NCBI GenBank assembly: GCA_041739345.1
Contig: JBGSNZ010000009.1
Coordinates: forward strand, 1 to 64,000
Direction of reading: 5' to 3'
DNA length: 64,000 bases
Source: DIGJ01 sp041739345
GTDB lineage: Bacteria; Bacillota; Clostridia; Lachnospirales; Lachnospiraceae
Shown here piece after piece: positions 34,441 through 44,029 of the stretch. Each line of letters starts with the position of its first letter. The first letter of the stretch is position 1. The notes under the pieces were generated by a model, which worked only from the letters and a program-made list of their open reading frames with translations, was not told the DNA's origin and ran no database searches. A program made the translations under genes and the position numbers.

Positions 34441-34613
34441 ATTTGCATCCTGGCACACAAATAGCCTGTACTCTAACCGAATTTATACGATTATTTTAAT
34501 AAGACATAGTGAAAATCAAGTGCCATCACTTGATTTTCACTGTTTATGGCTTATTAAAATTGGTAATCGTATTGAGGTTAGAGTACAGGCTATTTGTGTG
34601 CCAGGATGCAAAT
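34441..34613. repeat. Near-perfect 173-bp palindrome
   Basis: Perfect 38-bp outer arms (34441-34478 and 34576-34613) start with ATTTGCATCCTGGCACACAA. The inner part continues as an imperfect stem with a perfect core GTGAAAATCAAGTG / CACTTGATTTTCAC around a 5-base loop. It lies between the convergent P450 and AICAR formyltransferase genes. There is no U-run at the ends. It may be a MITE-like hairpin element or a bidirectional transcript end. Confidence 0.85.
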
Positions 34614-34658
34614 TGAACACAAAATTTTTTTTGCAACATCCCCTTATACCTATATTAT

Positions 34659-35834
34659 TTAGTGATGGAACAAACGAATCTTTGTAAAACTCATCACCAT
34701 ACCATATTTATCACAGGTTTCAATTACATTATCATCACGAATAGAACCGCCTGGCTGAGCTACATATTTAACGCCGCTTTTGTGTGCACGCTCGATGTTA
34801 TCCCCAAATGGAAAGAAGGCATCCGAACCAAGTGCTACATGATCCAGTTTATCTAGCCATGCTCTCTTTTCTTCTTTTGTAAACACTTCTGGTTTTACCG
34901 TAAATACTTTTTCCCATGCACCATCACTAACTACATCCATAAAGTCTTCTCCAATGAACAAATCGATTGCATTATCTCGATCTGCTCTTGCAATCTTTTC
35001 TTTAAACGCAAGATTCAGTACCTGTGGTGACTGGCGAAGAAACCAGTTATCTGCCTTAGATCCTGCTAGTCTGGTACAATGTATTCTGGACTGCTGCCCT
35101 GCTCCGATTCCAATCGCTTGACCATCTTTTGCATAACATACCGAATTTGACTGCGTGTATTTTAGCGTAATCATTGCAATGGTTAAATCTATAATGGCAG
35201 CCTTTGGTATATTTTTTTCGTTGGTTACAATCTCTTGAAAGAACGTGTCATCAATCACAAGTTCATTTCTTCCTTGCTCAAACGTGATACCAAAAACCTC
35301 TTTACTCTCGATTGCCTTTGGCTGATAAGATCCGTCAATCTGAATGACGGCATAACTTCCTTTTTTCTTTTGCTTTAATATCTCCAGTGCCTCTGGCTCA
35401 TATCCAGGAGCAATCACGCCATCCGATACCTCACGCTTAATCATAAGTGCAGTCGAAACATCACAAACATCCGATAAAGAAATAAAATCTCCGAAGGAAG
35501 ACATACGATCAGCTCCCCTGGCTCTGGCATAAGCACAGGCTATTGGGGATAGGTTAGCTAAATCGTCCACCCAATAAATTTTTTTCTCTACTTCACTTAA
35601 TGGAAGCCCAACCGCTGCTCCAGCCGGTGATACATGTTTAAAAGAAGTCGCTGCTGGTAAACCGGTAGCCTTTTTTAACTCATTTACTAACTGCCAGCCA
35701 TTGAATGCATCAAGAAAATTAATATATCCTGGTTTTCCATTTAATACTTCGATTGGAAGCTCACCATCTTCCATATAGATTCTTGATGGTTTTTGGTTTG
35801 GGTTACATCCGTATTTTAATTCGAATTCCTTCAT
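34659..35834 (-). CDS. AICAR formyltransferase (stand-alone PurH formyltransferase domain)
   Basis: 391 residues, about the size of the formyltransferase half of PurH without the IMP cyclohydrolase domain. It begins FELKYGCNPNQKPSRIY, the classical start of that domain. VLNGKPGYINFLDAFNGWQL, SFKHVSPAGAAVG, RARGADRMSSFGDFI, GAGQQSRIHCTRLA and KYVAQPGGSIRDD follow. It transfers the formyl group to AICAR. The cyclohydrolase step is supplied by the PurO-type protein encoded 10 bases upstream. AGGAG precedes the ATG. Confidence 0.92.
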   Translation of the reverse strand: MKEFELKYGCNPNQKPSRIYMEDGELPIEVLNGKPGYINFLDAFNGWQLVNELKKATGLPAATSFKHVSPAGAAVGLPLSEVEKKIYWVDDLANLSPIACAYARARGADRMSSFGDFISLSDVCDVSTALMIKREVSDGVIAPGYEPEALEILKQKKKGSYAVIQIDGSYQPKAIESKEVFGITFEQGRNELVIDDTFFQEIVTNEKNIPKAAIIDLTIAMITLKYTQSNSVCYAKDGQAIGIGAGQQSRIHCTRLAGSKADNWFLRQSPQVLNLAFKEKIARADRDNAIDLFIGEDFMDVVSDGAWEKVFTVKPEVFTKEEKRAWLDKLDHVALGSDAFFPFGDNIERAHKSGVKYVAQPGGSIRDDNVIETCDKYGMVMSFTKIRLFHH

Positions 35835-35844
35835 TATTATACTC

Positions 35845-36558
35845 CTATCTGTTTTTATTCATCAGGCGGCTTACATAGGTTCCATCTTCGATATTAATGT
35901 AGCGTACAAAAAGTGAAATCTTATTTTTCTCATTTAGTCCATTCCAAATGGTATTTGCAAATGCATCAATCGAATCAGGGATAGTAACGAATTTTGGTTC
36001 TCCTTCAAAGCTAGGAAGTGGATTACCATCACATTGATACGTATGAATGAAATGTCCTTCTCCATTGATTGGGTTGCTATAAGCAAACATATTTCTCTGA
36101 CAACTGTCTGGATTTCCATGATTACTTTTTAGTATTGACATAGCATAATGATAAATACCAGATTCTATATGCAAAATTCCAGAAATACGAGGGGTATAAT
36201 TTGGAGTATCTGGCTCAAACTGCCTGGTACGCAGTGCCTGTTCAAAGGTTTGCTGTTTATCCATAAGCTCATAAATCGTATCCGTTTGATCTCCATTGGT
36301 TACAATCGTTTTATTTCCAAGAACACGAACCGGTGCGTAAATAATAAGGCTAGGGTCGGACAATTTCGAAGGATCATAAGCCTGCGTCCGAATACCATTT
36401 CCTTCTTCTATAAAAACTCGGTTTCTGCTATTTTCACTTCTTCCCATAATAAAGTAAGCAAAGACTGCATGATTACCTGATTTTGATTTTCCAATCACGA
36501 TTCCTCTACCAGGATACGTGTTTTCTTGTAACATGTTTTCCAAATTACCAAATTCCAT
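35845..36558 (-). CDS. PurO-type IMP cyclohydrolase
   Basis: 237 residues resembling the archaeal-type IMP cyclohydrolase PurO: NTYPGRGIVIG, YFIMGRSENSRNRVF, APVRVLGN and NGDQTDTIYELM. PurO closes formyl-AICAR to IMP. It forms an operon with the stand-alone AICAR formyltransferase, so the bacterial fused PurH is replaced by two separate proteins. AGGAGG precedes the start. Function by homology is well supported by the pairing. Confidence 0.85.
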   Translation of the reverse strand: MEFGNLENMLQENTYPGRGIVIGKSKSGNHAVFAYFIMGRSENSRNRVFIEEGNGIRTQAYDPSKLSDPSLIIYAPVRVLGNKTIVTNGDQTDTIYELMDKQQTFEQALRTRQFEPDTPNYTPRISGILHIESGIYHYAMSILKSNHGNPDSCQRNMFAYSNPINGEGHFIHTYQCDGNPLPSFEGEPKFVTIPDSIDAFANTIWNGLNEKNKISLFVRYINIEDGTYVSRLMNKNR

Positions 36559-36715
36559 CCTAAAACCTCCTAAGCAAATTTGTTTCGTTCAAACTTTACC
36601 TTTGCATTGTAACATTCCTTCACTAAATTAACAATAAAGATGGCTAATATGTAGCATTAAATAATCTACTTGAATTTATAAGTGCTGTTAATAAACTCCA
36701 ACTATGCTTTTATAC

Positions 36716-36757
36716 AATAATGACACTCAAGTGGTATATATCTCGAGTGTCATTATT
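36716..36757. terminator. Hairpin between the GH127 gene and purO
   Basis: AATAATGACACTC / GAGTGTCATTATT forms a 13-bp stem with a 16-base loop 44 bases after the GH127 stop. There is no long U-run, but ends are T-rich; it probably ends the GH127 transcript. Confidence 0.6.
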
Positions 36758-36800
36758 TGTAACTTCGTATAATGCTATTCAATCTTTTATTGGAATAAAT

Positions 36801-39800
36801 TTATCTTATTTTGCTTACGATACCCTCCTTGTTACAATAATACTGTTTACCTTTTATTGTAACCCACTTTGATTGTACAAGCTTTCCTGATTTTGTTGCA
36901 ATATATTTATTACCCTTTAATTTAAACAATTTATCAGTTACAACCTTTCCACTTGACTTGGTTGTATAATATTTTCCTCCATTTGTATTTATGATTCTAC
37001 CAGTAGCAACTACTCCAAGCTCATCTACAATATACTTCACCCCAGTTTTTGTTTCTACAATTGCAGATACATATCTTTCTCCATTTTTATCTAAAATACA
37101 CCGTTCTCCTGCTTCTGTTTTTACAATTGCATCCCTAACTCTTTGACCATCCTCTCCATAAAACAGTTTATTCTTTTCTGTTGCAGTTACCGGCTTTGTT
37201 GAAATTTCTGTTGTAACCGATTTTACAATAGATGGAACTTCCCCCTTCTCAGGTTTTTGTTCTGGAGCTTTGGTTGCAGTCGGTACTGGTCTATCAAATG
37301 TTCCTCCACTTGGCACTGGTGTTGGTGTTGGTGTCGGTGTTGGTGTCGGTGTTGGTGTTGGTGTCGGATTTGGACCTTTGACTTCTGACACTTTCCATCG
37401 ATAAATTCCAGTCGCATGAACTTTATCCGCTATCGTCATATTGATTCGAATCGAAGTTGTTGTAACATCTTTAATCTTTATCGTATTATACTGATTCAAT
37501 GCAATCATATCTGCATATTTCGAAATTATGGTTGCCGGCTTCCAGTTACCTGAATCATCTAGATAATCAAAGCTAATGGTAGAAGGAACTCTTGTCTCTC
37601 CTCCATCATCATACCAAAAGATATCGAAGGTATTCATCGTTACAGGCATCTCCCATGTATAGGCAACCCAACAATTCGTACCAGGTTCCTGAGAGTAATT
37701 CCCCCATCCTTTCCCTGTTCCACCTTTCGATACAGTAGGTTCAAATGCAGCATTATTAATGCCATCAACGGTTTCCCAGCTTGCCGTATAATGTGCACTT
37801 GGTATCGCTGATTGATCCAGGCAAGTTGGATCAGATACGGGAGGATTAATCAAACGGAAGGTTCCTGTTATCGTAAGTTTTGATGTTACATTCGATACCG
37901 TATAGGTGTTATCTTCCTCCATTGTTACCTCTGTTCCATTTATAAGAAGTTTTTTTACTTTATAACCACTATTTGGTACAGCCGTTATAACTAGGCTATC
38001 ACCTTGTTTTATCATATCTGCACTGAGGGTAAATGATCCATATTTTGGCGTTTTATTGGATATAGTTACTTCATACCATGGAAGTCCATCATCTGCACCC
38101 GTTATTATTTTGAAATAAGTTGAATATGCATAATCCGCAGCATCATACATGGGAGCAAATTCCATATTGTTAATGGTTAATTTAGGTAATAAAGAGGCGG
38201 TGTCTACTTTTATGGAATCACTCAAATTCTCTGATAAAATTAAGGTTTTCATCGTTTTAGCGCTGTCTTTTGCAACCATAACCAACGGACCATACATAAC
38301 ACTTGCTACGGTGCTGGTTCCTATTTTATCTGGTGTCTTATCAAGATGATAGGCATATGGCATATTGATAATGATGATATCTCCTGCATTCATATCCTGT
38401 AATTCTACATAAGAACTTGGTTCTGGATTTTGTGCCTTTACCTCTCCATTTACTGTAATCGTAAATCCCTGTGTTGCCCAGTAAGGTACACGGAATTTCA
38501 TATTAATTGCACTAGGACTTGCAGTCTGTTCATCAATAGCACTCAATGTTAATGTTGTGATTTCAGATGGGAACTGGTTCGCCTGTATAATTTTTAATCC
38601 CTTTTCCTGCCACTGTAGTGTCGTTGGAATATACAGATTTACATATAAACACTTACCCTCTTTATAATAAGCAGCTTCCTGATATTTCACATGATTTTCC
38701 ATGCCGGTTCCATGGCAACAGGTGAAGGAATCATAGTCTCCACCGTAACTCTTTGTTTCACCAGGACCAATTGGTAGCATATAAGTAACTCCATGGTGCA
38801 TCTGTTCCGTTACATTTGGATTCTGCGAAGCAATGATCTGATTATATAAGGTTCTTTCATAATAATCCATATACTCTGCATTGTCTGGATCATACTGATA
38901 CAATTGTTTGGTTAACTTTAGCATATTATAAGCAGCGCAGGTTTCACAGTTTCGATCACTATTTATAAAATTAGCCTGTTCGTATGGGTTCTTAAAGTTT
39001 TCACCAGTTCCCACTCCTCCTATCGAATAAGCGTATCTGGATGTTACCATGTTCCAAAAATTCTTTCCTATGTTATAGTAATATGGATCTGTCGTACCTT
39101 GTTTCACAGTTGCTGCATACTCTTCCATTGCTCCAACAATCTGCGGAATATGCTGATTTGCATGACGGTTTGCAATATCATCCAGATTTTTATTTAAATT
39201 ATTAAAGAACTTTTTATTATCAAATAATTTTGATCCATTTAAATAATCTTCATCTCCAGTAATCAAATAAAGTCTTGACATGGACTCATTAAAGCCGCCT
39301 AATTCACCAGCAATATACATATCCCACATTTTGGAAAGCTGTTCTTCACTACAAGCACTCAAACGCTTATATACCCATTTTCCTAATGATTTGGCTGCAT
39401 TCAATGCCTCCTCATTGCCGGTATATTCATAGGCATCGATGAATCCTGCCATGATCTTATGTAACGTATAATACGGAGCCCATATGGTTGCATATGGAGT
39501 ATATTGTTCTAATAGTGCAAATTGATCTGGAGAATAACCACTAATAAAGCCTTCTCCCCAAATAGAAGGATCAGTACTCCATACTGCCTGATTGGTACCT
39601 TGCGTAACAAATAAAGCTGGATCTCCAGAGGACAATTTTTGTAATTCACGCAACTGATGAACCATATCATCAAGCTTTGTTTTTATCTCCGAGTCGTTCG
39701 ATGTTGCATAAGCTAGTGAAAGTGCGGATAGATAATGTCCTGTTGAATGACCACGAAGCAGACCCGTTGGCTCATCCCATCCTCCTAATGGATAAACTTT

Positions 39801-41567
39801 CGTGTCGTCTGCTAACACCATAAATTCTCCATTCGAATCCTTATCCATACTTTTGTAGTGTTTAAATGTTTTATTAAAGTTATATAGCATTCTATTATTA
39901 TCTAGTAATTTTAGATAATTAAGAGTACGCTCCTTATTCTGTGTTAAAATAGAGTCTCCATCTAGGGAAATATCATTTAAGTCAAACTGACTTGCAATGA
40001 GAATTGCATCTCCAGTGGCCTGATCTACTACATTTACTGTTGCTTTAATAGCTTTTGTCTCTCCAACGATTTTGCCAGCTACTTCAAAACTTCCTACCGA
40101 TTCATAATTAGCAGCTTCAATACTTACCGGCCAGATTGCTCTTAGCTTTGCTGTTGTTTGATTCGAATATTTTACTTTTATATAGTTAGGAAATGACGGT
40201 GCATAGCCCTTTGTTGTTGATACTGTAATTGCTTCATAGTCCGTTATCGTAGCAGTTTCTTTTTTTGCTAATACCGTTGCTACAAATTCCTTTGTTTTCG
40301 TACTTTCACCATATATTACTGTTGCTTTTAATGTTACGCTTTCGTTCTCTTTTGAAACATCTGGACGTGTTACAATACCAGTTGCCGACATCACCTGCGG
40401 ATTGCTGCTCTCCCATGTTATGGATGACCCCCATTCTCCCTGTTCTAAAAGAGTCAGGTTACCAGTAACCGCATCCAGATCCGTAAATGTAATGGTATTA
40501 ATATCATGTTCAGTAATTTTATCATCCGTATAATTAGCAAGAACTGTTGCTATAAAATCTTTTGTTTTTGTAACACCACTATAAGAAACCTTTGCGGTTA
40601 ATGTAACCTCTGCATTTGGTAATCCTGCTGCAGGACGGGTCACTTTTCCAGTTCCTTTGTTTATTTCAATGGCTGAATCACTGCTTTTCCATGTAATTGT
40701 TGATCCATTTGCACCATTCGCCGGCAAGGATATATCATTTGTCAGACCGCTTAAATCTCCTAAATTGATAGTTGCCAAATCACCGTCTACCATTCCTCCA
40801 TCATCTACTGTATATAATGAGGCAACTTCACTATCTGACATTGCATAATCATAGATCGATACTTCTGCAAACATACCCTTTGTCGGGTTGTCTCCAAACT
40901 GTCCATATCCAATCCAGTTCTTTGCTGTTTTGCCCAAATCACTCAGACTGACTGTTAGCTGCTTTGTTCCGATTTTCGTTCCATTTTCATAGAGTGACAT
41001 TGTCGTTCCATCGACGACAACCGTAGTTAAAACCCATTTGTTTATAGAAAGACTGGTACCTTTTTGTATACCCTGCTCCTGACTCCAACCATTTTTTGTG
41101 ATTGCACAGGCATAGCCTTCAAAGCCTTCATTTCCTCCATCCGACAATAAATACATATAGCTTGATGTATCATTACCAAAATCCCAAATTCTTTGGTATC
41201 CCTGATTAGTCGCCAGATTGACCCACATATTAATAGTTATGCTTTGTTCTCCTTCTAGGATTCCTTCTGGAAATTCTAAATAACCTCCATCTGATCCCCC
41301 CGGTAGTGATAATGCCTTTACATTTGCTCCATAAATATTGGCATCTACAATCTCAAATCCTCCAGCATCATAGTTTCGTATGACGGCTGCTTTACCATTG
41401 CCGGAAGCATCATTAATTATGGTAGAATCATAATCATTAAAATTATAATAAACAATTTTACTGTGTTCTGCTGCTAATACAAATCTAGAACTATCTGTTG
41501 GAACCCCCATTACAACCATAGTAGCTGCTAAAAACAGCGATAAACTTCTCCTAATCTTCCACATCAT
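36801..41567 (-). CDS. Secreted multidomain GH127-type beta-L-arabinofuranosidase
   Basis: 1588 residues from the ATG at 41567 (GGGGAG upstream). Signal peptide ~1-35. A LamG-like domain lies at ~40-245. Two atypical Ig repeats (~260-435) and a Big_4-like domain (~440-520) follow. The GH127 (DUF1680) catalytic domain is at ~535-1055, with the zinc/active-site set Glu875 and Cys877 (NCETCAAYN) and Cys950-Cys951 (FTCCHGTGMENH), matching HypBA1 spacing. An InlB-like repeat, an F5/8-type domain (~1255-1390), a Thr-Pro linker (~1397-1416) and C-terminal cell-wall-binding-type repeats (~1470-1588) end it. Likely role: removal of arabinofuranosyl side groups from plant polymers at the cell surface. 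Confidence 0.92.
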   Translation of the reverse strand: MMWKIRRSLSLFLAATMVVMGVPTDSSRFVLAAEHSKIVYYNFNDYDSTIINDASGNGKAAVIRNYDAGGFEIVDANIYGANVKALSLPGGSDGGYLEFPEGILEGEQSITINMWVNLATNQGYQRIWDFGNDTSSYMYLLSDGGNEGFEGYACAITKNGWSQEQGIQKGTSLSINKWVLTTVVVDGTTMSLYENGTKIGTKQLTVSLSDLGKTAKNWIGYGQFGDNPTKGMFAEVSIYDYAMSDSEVASLYTVDDGGMVDGDLATINLGDLSGLTNDISLPANGANGSTITWKSSDSAIEINKGTGKVTRPAAGLPNAEVTLTAKVSYSGVTKTKDFIATVLANYTDDKITEHDINTITFTDLDAVTGNLTLLEQGEWGSSITWESSNPQVMSATGIVTRPDVSKENESVTLKATVIYGESTKTKEFVATVLAKKETATITDYEAITVSTTKGYAPSFPNYIKVKYSNQTTAKLRAIWPVSIEAANYESVGSFEVAGKIVGETKAIKATVNVVDQATGDAILIASQFDLNDISLDGDSILTQNKERTLNYLKLLDNNRMLYNFNKTFKHYKSMDKDSNGEFMVLADDTKVYPLGGWDEPTGLLRGHSTGHYLSALSLAYATSNDSEIKTKLDDMVHQLRELQKLSSGDPALFVTQGTNQAVWSTDPSIWGEGFISGYSPDQFALLEQYTPYATIWAPYYTLHKIMAGFIDAYEYTGNEEALNAAKSLGKWVYKRLSACSEEQLSKMWDMYIAGELGGFNESMSRLYLITGDEDYLNGSKLFDNKKFFNNLNKNLDDIANRHANQHIPQIVGAMEEYAATVKQGTTDPYYYNIGKNFWNMVTSRYAYSIGGVGTGENFKNPYEQANFINSDRNCETCAAYNMLKLTKQLYQYDPDNAEYMDYYERTLYNQIIASQNPNVTEQMHHGVTYMLPIGPGETKSYGGDYDSFTCCHGTGMENHVKYQEAAYYKEGKCLYVNLYIPTTLQWQEKGLKIIQANQFPSEITTLTLSAIDEQTASPSAINMKFRVPYWATQGFTITVNGEVKAQNPEPSSYVELQDMNAGDIIIINMPYAYHLDKTPDKIGTSTVASVMYGPLVMVAKDSAKTMKTLILSENLSDSIKVDTASLLPKLTINNMEFAPMYDAADYAYSTYFKIITGADDGLPWYEVTISNKTPKYGSFTLSADMIKQGDSLVITAVPNSGYKVKKLLINGTEVTMEEDNTYTVSNVTSKLTITGTFRLINPPVSDPTCLDQSAIPSAHYTASWETVDGINNAAFEPTVSKGGTGKGWGNYSQEPGTNCWVAYTWEMPVTMNTFDIFWYDDGGETRVPSTISFDYLDDSGNWKPATIISKYADMIALNQYNTIKIKDVTTTSIRINMTIADKVHATGIYRWKVSEVKGPNPTPTPTPTPTPTPTPTPVPSGGTFDRPVPTATKAPEQKPEKGEVPSIVKSVTTEISTKPVTATEKNKLFYGEDGQRVRDAIVKTEAGERCILDKNGERYVSAIVETKTGVKYIVDELGVVATGRIINTNGGKYYTTKSSGKVVTDKLFKLKGNKYIATKSGKLVQSKWVTIKGKQYYCNKEGIVSKIR
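37318..37372 (-). repeat. Tandem hexanucleotide-type repeat coding a Thr-Pro linker
   Basis: GGTGTT and GGTGTC units (plus strand) alternate without interruption and code for about ten Thr-Pro pairs. It separates the catalytic and wall-binding parts of the GH127 protein. Such runs can change length by replication slippage. Confidence 0.85.
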
Positions 41568-42036
41568 TTTATTTTCTCCCCTTCTCCTACTTGCTAATCG
41601 CATCGACTACGATCAACTTACACTTTGTTAATATCATTACACAATACCCCTGCTTACCTAATCTTTTGTTTTCACCTCCTTTTTCCAATGCACCATAATA
41701 AATCAGACTATAAATTTAAGCGAAATAATCATACTATTAAAAATATGATTATAACAAAATAGTCCGTATTATTTTCGATACCCAAATCAATTACAGTATA
41801 AATAGATAAAAAAATAAAGTGTATAGATAATTTTATTATTTTTGTTTAATTTTTACTGAACTTTATCTAATATGTAAATTTTTTACTATATTATTTCACT
41901 AATTTTAGATTTGAGTTTTTTAATCCAATCTAGGTAGAACTGACTTGATTACATATGTGATTTACAAATTAAAGCTTGGTATGATATAATGTCAGACGGA
42001 CTGTATTGATGTTTTAACAAAGGATTAGGTGTTTTA
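41568..42036. promoter_or_regulatory. Divergent gap between GH127 and ABC-F genes with the ABC-F promoter
   Basis: This 469-base gap is very AT-rich and holds no gene that I can support. For the ABC-F gene TTACAA (41962-41967), a 17-base spacer and an extended -10 TGATATAAT (41982-41990) form a good promoter. For the GH127 side I see a purine-rich AAAGGAGGTG on the minus strand near 41675 but no start codon after it. Confidence 0.5.
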
Positions 42037-43590
42037 ATGAGTATTTTAAATGTAGAAAATTTATCTCATGGATTTGGCGATCGTGCTATTTTTAATAATG
42101 TTTCGTTCCGACTCTTAAAAGGAGAACACATCGGATTGATTGGAGCAAACGGCGAAGGCAAATCCACTTTTATGAATATTATTACCGATAAACTTATGCC
42201 AGATGAAGGTAAGGTAGAATGGTCGAAAAATATCCGTGTTGGTTACCTTGACCAGCACACCACTCTTGAAAAAGGAATGACCATCCGTAATGTCCTTGCG
42301 TCTGCTTTTGATTTATTGTATGAAATGGAAACTCGCATGAACAATATTTGTGACAATCTCGGTGATGCTAGTGATACTGAAATGGAACAGTACATGGAAG
42401 AGTTAGGAACGATTCAGGATTTACTTACCATGCATGATTTTTATATCATTGATTCTAAAATCGAAGAAATAGGACGTGCGCTTGGCCTCAATGAAATCGG
42501 ACTCGACAAAGATGTTACTGACCTAAGCGGTGGTCAAAGGACCAAAGTATTATTAGGAAAACTATTATTGGAAAAACCAGATATTTTATTGCTCGACGAG
42601 CCAACAAACTACTTGGATACCGAACATATCGAATGGCTCAAACGTTATTTAATTGAATATGAAAATGCCTTTATTTTAATTTCTCATGATATACCATTTT
42701 TAAATAGCGTAATTAATCTAATTTATCACATGGATAATCAGGAGCTTAACCGTTACGTAGGTGATTATGATAAATTTCAAGAAGTATATGCAATGAGAAA
42801 ATCGCAATTAGAATCTGCTTATAATAAACAACAGAAGGAAATTGGAGATTTAAAAGATTTTGTTGCAAGAAATAAAGCCAGAGTTTCCACCAGAAACATG
42901 GCAATGTCAAGACAGAAGAAATTAGACAAAATGGATATGATTGAACTTTCGGCTGAAAAACCAAAGCCAGAATTTCATTTTAAAGAAACCAGAGCCGCCA
43001 GCCGCTATATCATCAAATCCGATTCTCTGGTTATCGGATACGACGAACCACTCTCCTCTCCACTTGACTTAGAGATGGAACGTGGACAAAAAATTGTATT
43101 AATCGGCGCAAACGGAATCGGTAAAACAACTCTTCTAAAGAGTATTTTAGGATTAATCAAACCATTAAGCGGCTCGGTCGAACTTGGTGATTATCTAAAT
43201 ATCGGTTATTTTGAGCAGGAAATGACATCGGATGCAAAGACGACTTGTATCGACGAAATTTGGAAGGAGTTCCCTTCCTACACCCAGTACGAGGTTCGTT
43301 CTGCTCTTGCTAAATGCGGATTGACAACAAAGCACATTGAAAGTCTCGTCAAAGTACTAAGTGGTGGTGAACAGTCCAAAGTACGCCTTTGTAAACTAAT
43401 AAACCGCGAGAGCAATGTTTTACTTCTTGACGAACCGACAAACCACCTGGATGTCGATGCAAAGGCGGAGCTAAAACGGGCATTGCAAGAATACAAAGGT
43501 AGTATCCTGATGGTATGCCATGAACCAGAATTCTACGAAGGACTTGCAACCCATGTCTGGGATTGTTCAAAATGGACGACTCGTTTGTAA
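42037..43590 (+). CDS. ABC-F family ATPase
   Basis: 517 residues with two ABC ATPase domains and no membrane segments. Walker A motifs are GANGEGKST and GANGIGKTT. Signature motifs are LSGGQRTK and LSGGEQSK, and Walker B with LLLDEPTN occurs in both halves. A charged inter-domain linker lies at ~245-310. ABC-F proteins act on the ribosome (EttA-like translation factors or antibiotic ribosome protection). The subgroup cannot be set from motifs; size is like YbiT/YkpA. The downstream 756-base gap to the next gene holds two structured repeats. Confidence 0.92.
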   Translation: MSILNVENLSHGFGDRAIFNNVSFRLLKGEHIGLIGANGEGKSTFMNIITDKLMPDEGKVEWSKNIRVGYLDQHTTLEKGMTIRNVLASAFDLLYEMETRMNNICDNLGDASDTEMEQYMEELGTIQDLLTMHDFYIIDSKIEEIGRALGLNEIGLDKDVTDLSGGQRTKVLLGKLLLEKPDILLLDEPTNYLDTEHIEWLKRYLIEYENAFILISHDIPFLNSVINLIYHMDNQELNRYVGDYDKFQEVYAMRKSQLESAYNKQQKEIGDLKDFVARNKARVSTRNMAMSRQKKLDKMDMIELSAEKPKPEFHFKETRAASRYIIKSDSLVIGYDEPLSSPLDLEMERGQKIVLIGANGIGKTTLLKSILGLIKPLSGSVELGDYLNIGYFEQEMTSDAKTTCIDEIWKEFPSYTQYEVRSALAKCGLTTKHIESLVKVLSGGEQSKVRLCKLINRESNVLLLDEPTNHLDVDAKAELKRALQEYKGSILMVCHEPEFYEGLATHVWDCSKWTTRL

Positions 43591-43603
43591 ATTAATTCAT
43601 TTT

Positions 43604-43878
43604 TTAACAAACTACGGACGCGGGGGCTTTCAAAAGTGACGGAAAAAGCGGACGGATAATATCGTAATCAAATCCAAATATGGACGGGTGTTTTTTGAAT
43701 CAACCGCATAAACATTCAACTGAACCTCTGAGCAAGTGGAATTAGCTCGTATGGGAGCTAATTCCACTTAGAGTTTCTGTTGAATATGCTAAAATAATTC
43801 AAAAAACACCCGTCCATATTTGGATTTTTTATGTAGTTTTCGCCCGCTTTTTCCTGGATTGCAATAAAATTCCCGCTG
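43604..43878 (-). repeat. Structured repeat element, copy 3 (minus orientation)
   Basis: Read on the minus strand it runs from CAGCGGG (43872-43878) to the CGCGTCCGT-type 3' end (about 43614). Long outer arms pair (AAATCCAAATATGGACGGGT with its complement and a TTTTTTGAA extension). The central stem is CAAC-A-GAA-A-CTCT / AGAG-G-TTC-A-GTTG. The apical hairpin is GTGGAATTAGCTC / GAGCTAATTCCAC. The box GAATGTTTATGCG lies at 43705-43717. Its 3' end is 14 bases from the ABC-F stop codon. Confidence 0.75.
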
Positions 43879-44029
43879 ACTGGTTTTATATCAAATGAAT
43901 TTAGTATTAATTTATAAGGATTAATAAAATTTAAAAAAACAATTTTAAGAATTTATATTTTACTAAACAGTTTTTGGCTATTTGAATTCCAATGTCATGG
44001 TGTAGTATTTTACTACCTCCGTTTATAAA
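43879..44029. other. AT-rich spacer between two inverted copies of the repeat
   Basis: About 150 bases of very AT-rich sequence between copies 3 and 2, which are oriented head to head (their 5' ends face each other). No open frame, RNA gene or clear promoter is seen. Confidence 0.5.

Noticed and set aside
34415..34687. 90-residue plus-strand frame across the palindrome
   Set aside because: It arises from the inverted repeat and has no recognisable protein features or clear ribosome binding site.
37318..37372. Regular repeats considered as a CRISPR array
   Set aside because: The units are 6-12 bases, contiguous and without spacers, and they are in frame with a Thr-Pro linker. No other CRISPR-like array or cas gene was seen.
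37223..37417. His/Gln-rich minus-strand frame inside the GH127 gene
   Set aside because: An alternative frame of the Thr-Pro tandem repeat; no start signal, embedded in a convincing large gene.
41640..41700. Possible small leader gene after a strong AAAGGAGGTG on the minus strand
   Set aside because: No start codon follows at a usable distance; the nearest ATG frame is 16 codons long and unsupported.
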